Assembly: GCA_934444645.1 (NCBI GenBank)
Contig: CAKSCV010000015.1
Location: forward strand, 4,233-68,232
Reading direction: 5' to 3'
Origin: an uncultured Eubacteriales bacterium
GTDB lineage: Bacteria > Bacillota > Clostridia > Oscillospirales > CAG-382
Length of the DNA: 64,000 nucleotides
Under the pieces are notes generated by a model. It was not told the DNA's origin. It searched no databases and saw only the letters and a list, made by a program, of their open reading frames with translations. Positions 34,489 through 43,307 of the stretch are shown one piece after another (positions within the stretch are counted from its first letter, which is position 1; every line of letters starts with the position of its first letter). The translations under genes and the position numbers were made by a program.

Positions 34489-35691
34489 TTACGCAAGCAC
34501 GCGTAATTTCAGAGCTTCGGCATCTAACGCACGGCATTTTTCGTCGATCTCCCGTTCCGAGCGTTTTCCGGTGAAGAACACACGGTTTTCGCCGCGCGTC
34601 TGCACGGTCGTTTGGCTTCCGAAAACCGCTTTGACGGTTTCTTCGCTTGCCGCGGTGCGGATAAGACAATCGGTCACATGATCGCTGATATCGCCTAAAA
34701 ACGTGGCTTCTTTATTCTTCCAGCCGATGGTCTTGCGGCAATCGCGGATGACATCCAGCACATCCGCCATCACGGCACTTGCCGTCGGAAGGCTTCCGGC
34801 ACCTCTGCCGCAGAACAGCACATCCTCCACAATGTTGCCGACCACCAAAATGCCGTTGTACACATCGTTCACGCCGGAAAGCGCGTTGTCTTTCGGCACA
34901 AGGTGCGGTGCTGTCAGGGCATAGACCTTGCCGTCTTCGGCGCGGGCGGCGCGTCCGACAAGCTTCACCGCATAGCCGCAGTCTTCGGCATAAGCGATGT
35001 CGTCATAGGTGATTTTCGTGATTCCTTCACAGAGAAGCCGCTCCGGGCGCACGTGCTCGCCATACGCAAGAGAGGTTAAAATGCTGATTTTCCGGCAGGT
35101 ATCCGTGCCTTCAATGTCTGCCGCCGGATTGCGTTCGGCATAGCCGAGACGCTGTGCTTCGGCAAGAGCCGCATCAAAATCCGCGTGCTCCTTGGCCATT
35201 TTTGTGAGAATATAGTTGCAGGTCCCGTTCAAAATGCCGGAAACCGAACGAATGCGGTTGGCTGCAAGGCACTGCCACATGGGGCGGATGATCGGAATGC
35301 CGCCGCCGACGCTGGCTTCGAACAAGTAGCTCACGCCGTTTTGCCGGGCAATTTCAAGTAATTCCGCGCCGTAATTCGCCACCACCTCTTTGTTGGAGGT
35401 GACAACGCTTTTTCCGGCAAGCAGGGCGCGTTTGGAAAACTCATAAGCCGGATGAGAGCCGCCCATGGTTTCCACCACCAAAAAAACGTCCTCATCGTTG
35501 ACGATGGTCTCAAAATCTGCCGTCACTCGGTCGCCGAGCGGGTGCTCCGGAAAGGTTCGCAAATCGAGAATGTGCTTGATATTGAGCTGTTCTCCGTCAA
35601 GACGTGCGGCAAGCTCGGAGGCATTGGTCGAAAGAACTTCGGCAACGCCCGAACCGACCACGCCGAAGCCGAGGATGGCAATATGGATCAT
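34489..35691 (-). CDS. hom: Homoserine dehydrogenase
   Basis: Reduces aspartate semialdehyde to homoserine for threonine and methionine synthesis. N-terminal Rossmann fold with GFGVVGSGVA; the catalytic domain has VVTSNKEVVA, GILNGTCNYILTKM and the family signature AADIEGTDTCRKISIL with GRGAGSLPTASAVMAD. After this the C-terminal about 80 residues do not look like a standard ACT domain, so feedback control by threonine may differ. The start at 35691 (MIHIAILGFG) has AAGGA about 12 nt upstream; the ATG at 35703 abuts that site and is unlikely. Single gene with its own promoter (35724-35752). Length 400 aa is slightly short for ACT-containing forms. Confidence 0.95.
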   Translation of the reverse strand: MIHIAILGFGVVGSGVAEVLSTNASELAARLDGEQLNIKHILDLRTFPEHPLGDRVTADFETIVNDEDVFLVVETMGGSHPAYEFSKRALLAGKSVVTSNKEVVANYGAELLEIARQNGVSYLFEASVGGGIPIIRPMWQCLAANRIRSVSGILNGTCNYILTKMAKEHADFDAALAEAQRLGYAERNPAADIEGTDTCRKISILTSLAYGEHVRPERLLCEGITKITYDDIAYAEDCGYAVKLVGRAARAEDGKVYALTAPHLVPKDNALSGVNDVYNGILVVGNIVEDVLFCGRGAGSLPTASAVMADVLDVIRDCRKTIGWKNKEATFLGDISDHVTDCLIRTAASEETVKAVFGSQTTVQTRGENRVFFTGKRSEREIDEKCRALDAEALKLRVLA

Positions 35692-35723
35692 AATCTGGTT
35701 CATTCCTTTTTGTATGATAGAGT

Positions 35724-35752
35724 ATTATAGCACAATTCTCTTTCAAAATCAA
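35724..35752 (-). promoter_or_regulatory. Promoter of hom
   Basis: Minus strand TTGATT (35747-35752), 17-nt spacer, TATAAT (35724-35729). Confidence 0.8.
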
Positions 35753-35867
35753 GCATTTTGACACGGATTTCGCGCTTCTGAAAGCGAACGGTGCAAAAAT
35801 TTACATTTTCAATCCTATATGCACAGAAAACATTCCAAAATCCACTTTTTTCACAAAGGAGAGCGCC

Positions 35868-37022
35868 ATGAACGAATCCGCTGTCAAGCGTTCCTTGTCT
35901 AAGCTGCTCCTTTCCGCTGCCATCGGACTCGGCTTGTATCTCTTTTTCCGCTATCTGTTTTTGGCAGTGCTGCCGTTTGCGGCGGCCTTTGTCTTTGCGT
36001 GCTTATTTCGAAAGATCATTCTGTTTTTATGCCGAAAGGCGCATTTGCCGCGCGGACTTGCGGTATTTTTGTTTACCGCGCTGTTTTTCGGCGTGACGCT
36101 CGGCAGTATATGGCTGTTGGTCTCCAAAACAGCCGAAGAGCTGATGGAGCTGTTAACCGGTTTCGACAGCGGTGCTCTGTCGGCTCGCGCCCGGCAGCTT
36201 GCCGATTCTGCCGCCGGTCTTGCGGCAAAGCTTTCGCCGGACTTCGGAAAGCGTGTGCAAATCAAGTTAGACGGCATTTTCCGCGACGTGGACACGCTGC
36301 TTCTTGCCGCGGCGAACCGCTTTCTCCCGGCACTTGCCGATGCGGCTCTCGCGTTTTTCAAGGCTCTTCCGCGCGTGTTTGTATCGTTCGGCACATTTTT
36401 GTTGGCACTTTTTTATTTCGAGAGTGACTATGAGCGCATAACGGCCTTTATCCGGCGGCAGCTGTCGGAAAAGCAGGCGGCGTTTATTCGGGAGCTGAAG
36501 CGCGAATTTTTCGACACGGTGGTATCGGTGTTTCGCGCGTATGCCATCCTGCTTGTCATGACCTTTGCCGAGCTTGCGGTCGGTTTTTCGGTTTTGGGAC
36601 TGCCGTATGCGCTGCTTTCGGCACTTGTCATCGCGCTTGTGGATATTTTGCCGGTGTTCGGCACGGGTACAGTGCTTGTTCCGTGGAGCATCGGCGCATT
36701 TTTTACGGGAAATACAAAATTGGGCTTGTGTCTTGCGGCTCTTTATGGTATAATAACGGTGATCCGGCAGATCGCCGAGCCGAAGATCCTCGGAAGCTCG
36801 GTCGGAATGCATCCGCTGGCAACGCTTTTCGCCATGTATATCGGCCTAAAGCTCTGCGGCATCGGAGGCCTGTTTCTGTTCCCGATAGGCGCGGTCATTC
36901 TCAAAAATCTGAATGAGAGCGGTTTTATACGGCTGTATAAAACGCCGGAGGGCGATCAAATCGGAGAAGCAAAGAACAAATTTCAAAAAGCAAAAAAAGG
37001 CAGAAAGGACAAGGACTTATGA
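35868..37022 (+). CDS. ytvI: YtvI-like AI-2E/sporulation permease, 384 aa
   Basis: Polytopic membrane protein of the AI-2E transporter superfamily, closest by pattern to the sporulation integral membrane protein YtvI. About seven to eight hydrophobic segments (for example LFFRYLFLAVLPFAAAFVFA; VFVSFGTFLLALFYF; VLVPWSIGAFF; PLATLFAMYIGLKLCGIGG), with an extended soluble loop rich in Ala/Arg between the third and fourth. The C terminus is basic (KNKFQKAKKGRKDKD). AAAGGAG precedes the ATG. Four-nt overlap (ATGA) with the next gene shows translational coupling. Its presence supports a spore-forming lineage, though the family also occurs in non-sporulating relatives. Confidence 0.85.
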   Translation: MNESAVKRSLSKLLLSAAIGLGLYLFFRYLFLAVLPFAAAFVFACLFRKIILFLCRKAHLPRGLAVFLFTALFFGVTLGSIWLLVSKTAEELMELLTGFDSGALSARARQLADSAAGLAAKLSPDFGKRVQIKLDGIFRDVDTLLLAAANRFLPALADAALAFFKALPRVFVSFGTFLLALFYFESDYERITAFIRRQLSEKQAAFIRELKREFFDTVVSVFRAYAILLVMTFAELAVGFSVLGLPYALLSALVIALVDILPVFGTGTVLVPWSIGAFFTGNTKLGLCLAALYGIITVIRQIAEPKILGSSVGMHPLATLFAMYIGLKLCGIGGLFLFPIGAVILKNLNESGFIRLYKTPEGDQIGEAKNKFQKAKKGRKDKDL

Positions 37023-37852
37023 CAAAACCCTCCCGTATCTCCGTTCCCGTCATTGTTTTATCCATTATTTTAGCTCTATCCATTGCCATTAATTTGATAC
37101 AGTTTTTCAATCGTCACACTCCGGATATGAAATCAAATTTCGACGAGACCTCCGAATCCCTTGATTCTTGGTTAGGCGATTATATCTACAACGAATTTGT
37201 ACCGCCGAACATCAATCAACATTATGCAATGCAGGTATATAAAGAAAACGGCTCCTATTTCGCCGACATTTCCGTTGACGGTTTTCAAGCCGCGTATTCT
37301 ATCAAAACAAAAGCAGTCGGCGACAGTAACTGCATTCGTTTTTTCTATGCTTCTGAGTTAAATAAAGAAACTAACAGTCTTTTCCGCGATAATGACCTGT
37401 TACTTTCCCTCTTGGCAGAAAACGGCAAAATTCAAACCGTTTGGGAAAAGCTTTCCTGTTTGGAACGCAACCGCTATTTTGAAAAACTCTATACCGATTA
37501 CTATGGCTCATGGCAGATTACGGAAACCGGTTTTGAAAATGGCCCCGATTCCTGCTTTTCCGTCGGAGACAAGCTCGTGTTCTCAAAAGATCAGTTTATC
37601 ATCGGCGATGATCCGCTAACTGTAACTTCACACACTTCCTATGTCCTGTTCCCGGACTTTTTGCAGCAAAAAGCAAGCTCAGCCGCTACAGCGGACAACC
37701 TCACGTGCAGCTTGCTGTATGAAGGAACTTATGCGGAAATCACGTTGTCAGACGCTTCCGGCGATATACTGTACATATATCCGTTTTCAGACAGCGAATG
37801 TCTGATTATAGACACCCAACACGCCGTTTACTGTGCTGAAAAGCTTGCTTAA
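37019..37852 (+). CDS. Membrane-anchored hypothetical protein, 277 aa
   Basis: No family recognised with confidence. One N-terminal membrane segment (VPVIVLSIILALSIAINLIQF, about residues 9-29) anchors an extracytoplasmic domain. The segment FEKLYTDYYGSWQITETGF (about 153-171) resembles a short motif seen in other uncharacterised exported Firmicute proteins. The base composition is clearly more AT-rich than the neighbouring genes and codon use differs, hinting at later acquisition. Its ATG overlaps the ytvI stop by 4 nt, so it is translated with YtvI and may partner it. Another possibility is a small lipocalin-like or beta-barrel sensor, judged only from length. Confidence 0.7.
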   Translation: MTKPSRISVPVIVLSIILALSIAINLIQFFNRHTPDMKSNFDETSESLDSWLGDYIYNEFVPPNINQHYAMQVYKENGSYFADISVDGFQAAYSIKTKAVGDSNCIRFFYASELNKETNSLFRDNDLLLSLLAENGKIQTVWEKLSCLERNRYFEKLYTDYYGSWQITETGFENGPDSCFSVGDKLVFSKDQFIIGDDPLTVTSHTSYVLFPDFLQQKASSAATADNLTCSLLYEGTYAEITLSDASGDILYIYPFSDSECLIIDTQHAVYCAEKLA

Positions 37853-37888
37853 TTCCATAAATAAACGATACATAAAGGAGCCACCACC

Positions 37889-39166
37889 ATGTCCAACACC
37901 AAAACCGACCGCGAGCTTATCCGCGACTACCTTTTTTCCAAGCTCGACAAGGTCATGAAAAAGCCATACGGCAACTACAAATATCCCTTTGTTGACCCGG
38001 GTTCCGCCTACGACGGCAACCTTTGGGACTGGGACACGTTCTGGGCGATGTACGCCATGATCGGCGTTGCGGAAAACGAACAGACTGAGCCGGATTTTGC
38101 CGAAAAGCTCATCGAATGCGGCAAGGGAAACGTGAAGAATTTCTTAAATTTCCAGCTTGCCGACGGCTACATACCCATGATGGTCAACGAGCCGGACGCC
38201 GCCGAGCCGTACCTCATCAAGAAGCACAACGAGGGCGAAATCCTCAATATGCATAAGCCCTTCTTATGCCAGCAGATCTGCCTTGTCAGCGGCTATGCGA
38301 ACGATTTCGAATGGATCCGCGGCGACCTTGACAAATTGAAAAAATATTTTGAATGCTACGACCGTTACTATTACAACGAAAAATGCGGTCTGTACGTTTG
38401 GGCAGACGACGTCATGATCGGCGTGGACAACGATCCTGCCACCTTCGGCCGTCCGCGCTTCTCCACCGCTTCGGTGTTCTTAAACAGCTTCCTTGTACGT
38501 GAGCTGCGCAGCATGGCGAAGATCTGCGAAGCGTTCGGTCTTTCGGAGGATGCAGTTTCCTATGCAGAGAAAGCCGACAAGCTCGTTGAAGCCATTCAGA
38601 ACGAATGCTACGACGCGCGTGACGGTATGTTTTACAGCGTGGATGTGGACATCAAGACGCGTCCCTACGACTGGTTTCACAAGGGGCTCGGCGTTTTCTG
38701 GAACACGCTCTTTATCAAGGTGCGGTGCTGGTCGAACTTTTTGCCCATGCTCATCGGCTTTGCCGCGCCCGAACAGGCGGCCGTCCTCAAAGACCACATT
38801 CTGGATGAAAAGACCTTCTTCTCCCCCGGCGGCATCCGGTCACTTTCGAGAGATGAAAAGATGTACAATCTCGAGCCGACCGGCAATCCCTCCAACTGGT
38901 TAGGACCGATCTGGATCATCGCGCAATATGCCGTTTTCCGTGGTCTTATGAATTACGGCTACCGCGCCGAAGCCGAAGAGCTTTGCAAGCGCACACTAAG
39001 CCTTCTCGGCGACGATCTTCGCAAAACCGGCGACCTGCACGAATATTACAATCCCGAAACACGCGAGCCGATCATGAATCCCGGCTTTGTCAACTGGAAC
39101 GTGCTGGCGCTCAACATGGCCGACGAACTCGAAGGAAAGCCGAGTCCGGCAAGATTTTTGCCGTAA
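37889..39166 (+). CDS. Trehalase/GH63-like (alpha/alpha)6-barrel hydrolase, 425 aa
   Basis: Cytoplasmic glycoside hydrolase of the trehalase/GH37-GH63 type. Seen: GNLWDWDTFWAM (typical of the catalytic (alpha/alpha)6 barrel), WADDVMIGVDNDPATFGRP, ARDGMFYSVDV, NWLGPIWIIAQYAVFRGL and DLHEYYNPETREP, where conserved acidic residues sit in these enzymes. Length is shorter than full GH63 enzymes and suits mannosylglycerate-hydrolase or trehalase-like members. The exact substrate (trehalose, mannosylglycerate or a glucosylated disaccharide) cannot be decided from sequence. GGAG lies before the ATG. It follows the hypothetical gene after 36 nt and may be co-transcribed. Confidence 0.78.
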   Translation: MSNTKTDRELIRDYLFSKLDKVMKKPYGNYKYPFVDPGSAYDGNLWDWDTFWAMYAMIGVAENEQTEPDFAEKLIECGKGNVKNFLNFQLADGYIPMMVNEPDAAEPYLIKKHNEGEILNMHKPFLCQQICLVSGYANDFEWIRGDLDKLKKYFECYDRYYYNEKCGLYVWADDVMIGVDNDPATFGRPRFSTASVFLNSFLVRELRSMAKICEAFGLSEDAVSYAEKADKLVEAIQNECYDARDGMFYSVDVDIKTRPYDWFHKGLGVFWNTLFIKVRCWSNFLPMLIGFAAPEQAAVLKDHILDEKTFFSPGGIRSLSRDEKMYNLEPTGNPSNWLGPIWIIAQYAVFRGLMNYGYRAEAEELCKRTLSLLGDDLRKTGDLHEYYNPETREPIMNPGFVNWNVLALNMADELEGKPSPARFLP

Positions 39167-39176
39167 GCAAGCCGCC

Positions 39177-39992
39177 TTACGGCTGTCGGCGGAATGCATT
39201 CGGCGTGATGCCGTACCGCTTGCGAAATTGCAGAATAAAATACGAACTGTCGCAGAAGCCGCTCTCCAAAGCGGCTTCTGTCACGTTTTTGCCGCATTTT
39301 AACAAGGCACGCGCCTTGTCGAACCGCTTTTCGGTGATGTACTTAAGCGGCGTTAAGCCGATATATTCGCGAAACAGCCGCTCGGCGGTGCTGAGGCTGA
39401 CATGTCCGGCGGCGGCAAGGCTTGCGGCGCAAAGCTCACCCGGTGCGGCATCCGCCGCATAGGCAAGCATGGCGGCAAGCTCCTCCGGCAATGCGCTTGC
39501 CTTTCCGTGTGAATGAGCCGCTCCATGCGCCAAAAGCCGCTGCATGGCAAAAAAATCGGCATAGCGGCCTAAATCGTCCTTCGCATCTTCTAAAAGCGAC
39601 TGACAAAGCGCGACTAACACTTCTTTTTGATCGACCGGCAGTGAGATCAAATTCCGTTTTCCCGGCTCACGGTCGAAAAAATGCGGATACAGCGCTTCGC
39701 TTTCCGCCGAAAACAACAGCCAATAATGCTTGTGAGGCCGATCGCTGCGGTAAACGCAATGGTGGTGCTCCCACGGTTTTGTGACGACGGCATCGCCGTG
39801 TGACACGGGATAGAGCGTTTCCTCCACCATAAACGACACGTCACCCGTTACGTTGACATAGATCTCACAGCAATCGTGGCAGTGGTTATCGATCTGAAAC
39901 CGATGCGTTTTCCGGGTGGTTTCGGAACAGCTGACCGAAAGCTCACACGCCGGAAAAAGCGGCAGCTTCTGTTTTTTTGTCATGGAGGGCAT
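39177..39992 (-). CDS. AraC-family transcriptional regulator, 271 aa
   Basis: Sugar-responsive regulator: N-terminal cupin (FQIDNHCHDCCEIYVNVTGD; HGDAVVTKPWEHHHCVY, with several His residues that may bind metal) and C-terminal AraC helix-turn-helix pair (AAAGHVSLSTAERLFREYIG; NVTEAALESGFCDSSYFILQFRK; TPNAFRRQ). Convergent with the trehalase-like gene by 10 nt and divergent from the DMT transporter and alpha-galactosidase unit, which it may regulate. Start at 39992 or the second ATG four codons on are both possible since AAGGGAAG lies 4 and 13 nt before them. Its promoter is TTGACT-18-TATAAT at 40023-40052 on the minus strand. Confidence 0.92.
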   Translation of the reverse strand: MPSMTKKQKLPLFPACELSVSCSETTRKTHRFQIDNHCHDCCEIYVNVTGDVSFMVEETLYPVSHGDAVVTKPWEHHHCVYRSDRPHKHYWLLFSAESEALYPHFFDREPGKRNLISLPVDQKEVLVALCQSLLEDAKDDLGRYADFFAMQRLLAHGAAHSHGKASALPEELAAMLAYAADAAPGELCAASLAAAGHVSLSTAERLFREYIGLTPLKYITEKRFDKARALLKCGKNVTEAALESGFCDSSYFILQFRKRYGITPNAFRRQP

Positions 39993-40022
39993 CGGGCTTC
40001 CCTTCTTTTCTCGTTTTTGCTT

Positions 40023-40052
40023 ATTATATTATAGTTTCGGACGAAAAGTCAA
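40023..40052 (-). promoter_or_regulatory. Promoter of AraC gene (second)
   Basis: Minus strand TTGACT (40047-40052), 18-nt spacer, TATAAT (40023-40028). Confidence 0.75.
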
Positions 40053-40117
40053 TAGTTTTATAAGATTTTTCGTGATACCATATAGAAAAGATTCACAAAC
40101 GGAAGAAGTTTTCTTAC

Positions 40118-41038
40118 TTGAACACACACGGCGTTTTTCTCATTGCTGCGGCAGATCTGCTGCTTGCTGCAAGTTTTGTCCTTCAAAAGCTGTACGGAAA
40201 GAAAAAAGGCAGCGCAGTACTTGCCGGAACGGTGTTTTTATGGTTGACCGGGTTTGTCAAAACCGTATTTTTTGCGGTTCTTTGCGCCGTCCGTGCCGGT
40301 TCGCAAACCGATTTTTTTGCGCCGTTTTCCCTTGCGCTTGCCGCCGGAAAAGAGTTTTTATGCCTTGTTTACACGCTCATCGGCTTTCTTCTTTTGGCAA
40401 AGGGCGGCATGACGCTTTACACGCTGTTTTTGATGACCGGCGGCATGACGCTGCCGTATCTGTACGGGGTGCTGTTTCTGCACGAAGAATTGACGGTTTT
40501 ACGCTCGGCGGGACTTGTTCTCATCATTCTCTCGACCGCGTTGTACAACGCCGGTGCCGGACAGCAAAAGCGCGTGTCCGGGCGTGTTTGGCTGCTATGC
40601 GGCGCGGTATTCGTATTAAACGGCTTTGTCAGCATTCTTTCGAAAATGCATCAGATCGAAACGGTCTTGCCGACGGCAGGCACGTTCGGCTTTGCGTTTT
40701 GGTCTTCACTTTCCGGCATGCTGCTCACATCGGTTTTGGGCGTCGTGCTGTACCGCAAATGCGGAAAAAGCGCGCTTCGTGAAGCTTTCGGCATAAAAAC
40801 CGATTTTTGGTTCGTGCTCGGCGTATCGGTCTGTGCGGCGTGTGCCGGCGGCTTTTCCTATTTGTTACAGTTATTCGGTGCGGAGCTGCTGCCTGCCACC
40901 GTGCTGTATCCGGCAATCACGGGCGGAAGCATTCTCTGCTCGGCACTTGCGGACAAGCTGTTTTTCAAAACGCGTCTTACGCCGCTGCAATGGTTCGGAT
41001 TACTTCTTGCCGTTGCCGGAACCTGCTTATTTCTGTAA
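40118..41038 (+). CDS. DMT/EamA-family transporter, 306 aa
   Basis: Inner-membrane transporter with about ten hydrophobic segments in two halves, matching the drug/metabolite (EamA) superfamily. The N-terminal LIAAADLLLAASFVLQKLYG and the second half (FWSSLSGMLLTSVLGVVLYR; GFSYLLQLFGAELLPATVLY; LQWFGLLLAVAGTCLFL) fit the family. The start is a TTG at 40118 with a weak GGAAGAAG site; no good ATG lies nearby, so the start is the least sure part. It precedes the alpha-galactosidase gene by 36 nt and probably is co-transcribed with it, suggesting export or uptake of a sugar derivative. Substrate unknown. Confidence 0.82.
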   Translation: MNTHGVFLIAAADLLLAASFVLQKLYGKKKGSAVLAGTVFLWLTGFVKTVFFAVLCAVRAGSQTDFFAPFSLALAAGKEFLCLVYTLIGFLLLAKGGMTLYTLFLMTGGMTLPYLYGVLFLHEELTVLRSAGLVLIILSTALYNAGAGQQKRVSGRVWLLCGAVFVLNGFVSILSKMHQIETVLPTAGTFGFAFWSSLSGMLLTSVLGVVLYRKCGKSALREAFGIKTDFWFVLGVSVCAACAGGFSYLLQLFGAELLPATVLYPAITGGSILCSALADKLFFKTRLTPLQWFGLLLAVAGTCLFL

Positions 41039-41074
41039 ATTATTTCTGAAAATCATTTATCGGGAGGAACTTCC

Positions 41075-43045
41075 ATGGATTTCTTAAAAAGCAGTCCCCG
41101 TTTCAGCTTTTTATACGACGGGAAACCGCATACCGAAAGCCTTCTTGAGACCACGCAAACCGAAAACGGCGATTCGCTCATCACGGTCTACCGCTTCGCC
41201 AAGGGCTTGACGCTCACTAGCATCGCCAAAAAAATCGGCAAGCACGGTGCCTATGAATGGGTAAACGAGCTTGAAAACACCTCGGACGAACCGACCGGGC
41301 AGATCTCCGAGCTGTTCGACGCGGACTTTACTTTGCCCTTGCCGCACGAGGAGCCTTACCGCTTTACCGCCTACTATCCCGACCCGGAAACGGCCACCAA
41401 AATCTATGCGCCGTGCGGCTCCAACTGGACGACCGATGAATTTGCCTGCGATGTCGATAAGATCGTCGAAAACCGCCGCGTCAACCACATTTATCCGAAC
41501 GAGGAAAAAAGCTTTTCCACCTCGAGCGGACGTTCCAGCGAAGGACACGCACCGTTTTTCAACATTCACAAAGAGAATGCCGGCGTGATTTTTGCCATCG
41601 GCTGGAGCGGCAGCTGGCAATGCAAGATAAACCGAGGAACGGACGATGTGCGTGTGCGCACCGGTCTTGAAAAGGTCGATTTTTACTTAAAACCCGGCGA
41701 AAAATACCGTTCGTCGAGCATTGTGGTGCTTCCCTACACCGGCACGGTGGTCGAATCGCAGAACAAGTGGCGGCGACTGGTCAAAGAATGCTACTCGCAA
41801 ATCGGCAGTGCCGGCCGCGACGCGCTTGCGCCGTTCTGCGCCAACGTCTGGGGCGGTATGCGCACCGCATCGGTGCTTGAACGCATTGAAACGATCCAAA
41901 AATACAAGCTGCCTTACGAGTATTTATGGATGGACGCCGGCTGGTACGGCAAGGGCACGCTTCCCACGCCCAACGAATTTGAAGGCGATTGGCCACTACA
42001 CACCGGCGATTGGTCGGTCAGCCCGGATATTCATCCGAAAGGACTTGTTGATGTATCCGAGGCGGCGCACGCAGCCGGGATGAAGTTTCTTCTGTGGTTC
42101 GAGCCGGAACGGGCACGCGTCGAATCCGCTTGGTTCAAAGAGCATCCGGAATATTTCTATGACCGCGGCAAGGAAGGTTACGGACACCTGTTATTGAAGC
42201 TTGGCGACAAGGCTGCATGGCAAGCCTGCCACGATATGTTACACGAACACATAAAGACTTTGAAGCTCGACTGCTTACGCATCGATTTCAACACCTGGCC
42301 GAAGCCGTTTTGGGTGGATTTTGAGGAAGAAAACCGCGTCGGCATGAATGAAATTGCCTACATTAACGGTCTGTACCGCTTATGGGACACGCTGCTCGAA
42401 GAATTTCCGCACCTTCTCATTGATAACTGCGCGTCGGGCGGCAGACGCATCGACATCGAAACGCTCCGGCGCAGCGTGCCGCTCTGGCGCAGCGACTACC
42501 AATGCCCGGCCAATTACGACGATTACGCCGCCCAATGCCACACGCTCTCCTTCAACAGCTGGATGCCCTATTCCGGCACCGGCTGCGGCAGAATCTACGA
42601 CCTCTACCGCATTCGCAGCAGCTATGGGACATCGCTTGCCACCAACTTCACCTATGCTGAGGATGAAAGCTTCGGCGAAGATCCCGAAAAAATGGAATTT
42701 TTACGCAAGACCTATGCGGAATACCAAAAAGCGCGTCCGTATTTTTCGGAGGACTTCTACCCTCTCACGGAATCTTCGGACAAAACCGATGTGTGGTGCG
42801 CTTGGCAGTTTGACCGACCGGACGGAAAAGACGGACTCGTTCAGGTGTTCCGCCGCGACACGTCTCCGTATACCGCCGCTTCGTTCGACCTTGGCGGAAT
42901 CGATGAAAACGCCGTTTACACCTTTACCGATTCCGACACAGACGAAGCGTTCGAAATTTCCGGAGGCACGCTTGCCAAAAACGGTTTTTGCGTGACGCTT
43001 TCCGAAAAACGCGCGTCAAAGGTGTATTTCTACACGCATTCATAA
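41075..43045 (+). CDS. Alpha-galactosidase (GH36)
   Basis: GH36 alpha-galactosidase, 656 aa, removing alpha-linked galactose from oligosaccharides in the cytoplasm. N-terminal beta-supersandwich, then a TIM-barrel with YEYLWMDAGWYGKG and FLLWFEPERARVES. Family nucleophile in LDCLRIDFN (D404) and acid/base in PLWRSDYQC (D474); NCASGGRRIDIETLRRS is also typical. Shorter than the about 730-aa GH36 subgroup I, so a compact subgroup. GGGAGGA lies 7 nt before the ATG. It follows the DMT transporter in the same unit and is followed by a strong terminator. Activity on N-acetylgalactosaminides, seen in some relatives, cannot be excluded. Confidence 0.93.
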   Translation: MDFLKSSPRFSFLYDGKPHTESLLETTQTENGDSLITVYRFAKGLTLTSIAKKIGKHGAYEWVNELENTSDEPTGQISELFDADFTLPLPHEEPYRFTAYYPDPETATKIYAPCGSNWTTDEFACDVDKIVENRRVNHIYPNEEKSFSTSSGRSSEGHAPFFNIHKENAGVIFAIGWSGSWQCKINRGTDDVRVRTGLEKVDFYLKPGEKYRSSSIVVLPYTGTVVESQNKWRRLVKECYSQIGSAGRDALAPFCANVWGGMRTASVLERIETIQKYKLPYEYLWMDAGWYGKGTLPTPNEFEGDWPLHTGDWSVSPDIHPKGLVDVSEAAHAAGMKFLLWFEPERARVESAWFKEHPEYFYDRGKEGYGHLLLKLGDKAAWQACHDMLHEHIKTLKLDCLRIDFNTWPKPFWVDFEEENRVGMNEIAYINGLYRLWDTLLEEFPHLLIDNCASGGRRIDIETLRRSVPLWRSDYQCPANYDDYAAQCHTLSFNSWMPYSGTGCGRIYDLYRIRSSYGTSLATNFTYAEDESFGEDPEKMEFLRKTYAEYQKARPYFSEDFYPLTESSDKTDVWCAWQFDRPDGKDGLVQVFRRDTSPYTAASFDLGGIDENAVYTFTDSDTDEAFEISGGTLAKNGFCVTLSEKRASKVYFYTHS

Positions 43046-43060
43046 ATCGATAACAGCTTG

Positions 43061-43101
43061 CAAACAGCCGCGATACAGCACAGTCGCGGCTGTTTGTTTT
43101 T
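43061..43101 (+). terminator. Intrinsic terminator after alpha-galactosidase
   Basis: 13-bp perfect stem CAAACAGCCGCGA / TCGCGGCTGTTTG with a 10-nt loop and T-run. Confidence 0.92.
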
Positions 43102-43183
43102 CGCCGGTTTTCTTGGCAAATATCCACGATTGTGCCTACGGTTTTACTGTGAGAATTCGGCATTCTTCCCGCCGTTTCCGTTC

Positions 43184-43212
43184 TTGACAAACAACGGACA
43201 AAATGCTATAAT
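43184..43212 (+). promoter_or_regulatory. Consensus promoter of carAB
   Basis: TTGACA (43184-43189), 17-nt spacer, TATAAT (43207-43212): perfect match. Confidence 0.9.
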
Positions 43213-43228
43213 AAGAAGAATAAAACAT

Positions 43229-43280
43229 ATGTCCCTGTGTCCGTTTTTCCGGCATGACGCAGGGAAACATCTGCCGGAAC
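43229..43280 (+). promoter_or_regulatory. carAB leader with competing stem pairs
   Basis: In the about 90-nt leader, CCCTG pairs with a later CAGGG, enclosing TTCCGGCA, which itself matches a downstream TGCCGGAA. The two pairings cannot form together, so alternative structures are possible. No PyrR-binding consensus was recognised. Confidence 0.35.
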
Positions 43281-43307
43281 AAATAAAGAAAGGGTCGGTC
43301 AAGTACG

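Noticed and set aside
43184..43307. PyrR-type attenuator ahead of carAB
   Set aside because: No PyrR-binding loop consensus and no terminator in the leader; only alternative stems are seen.
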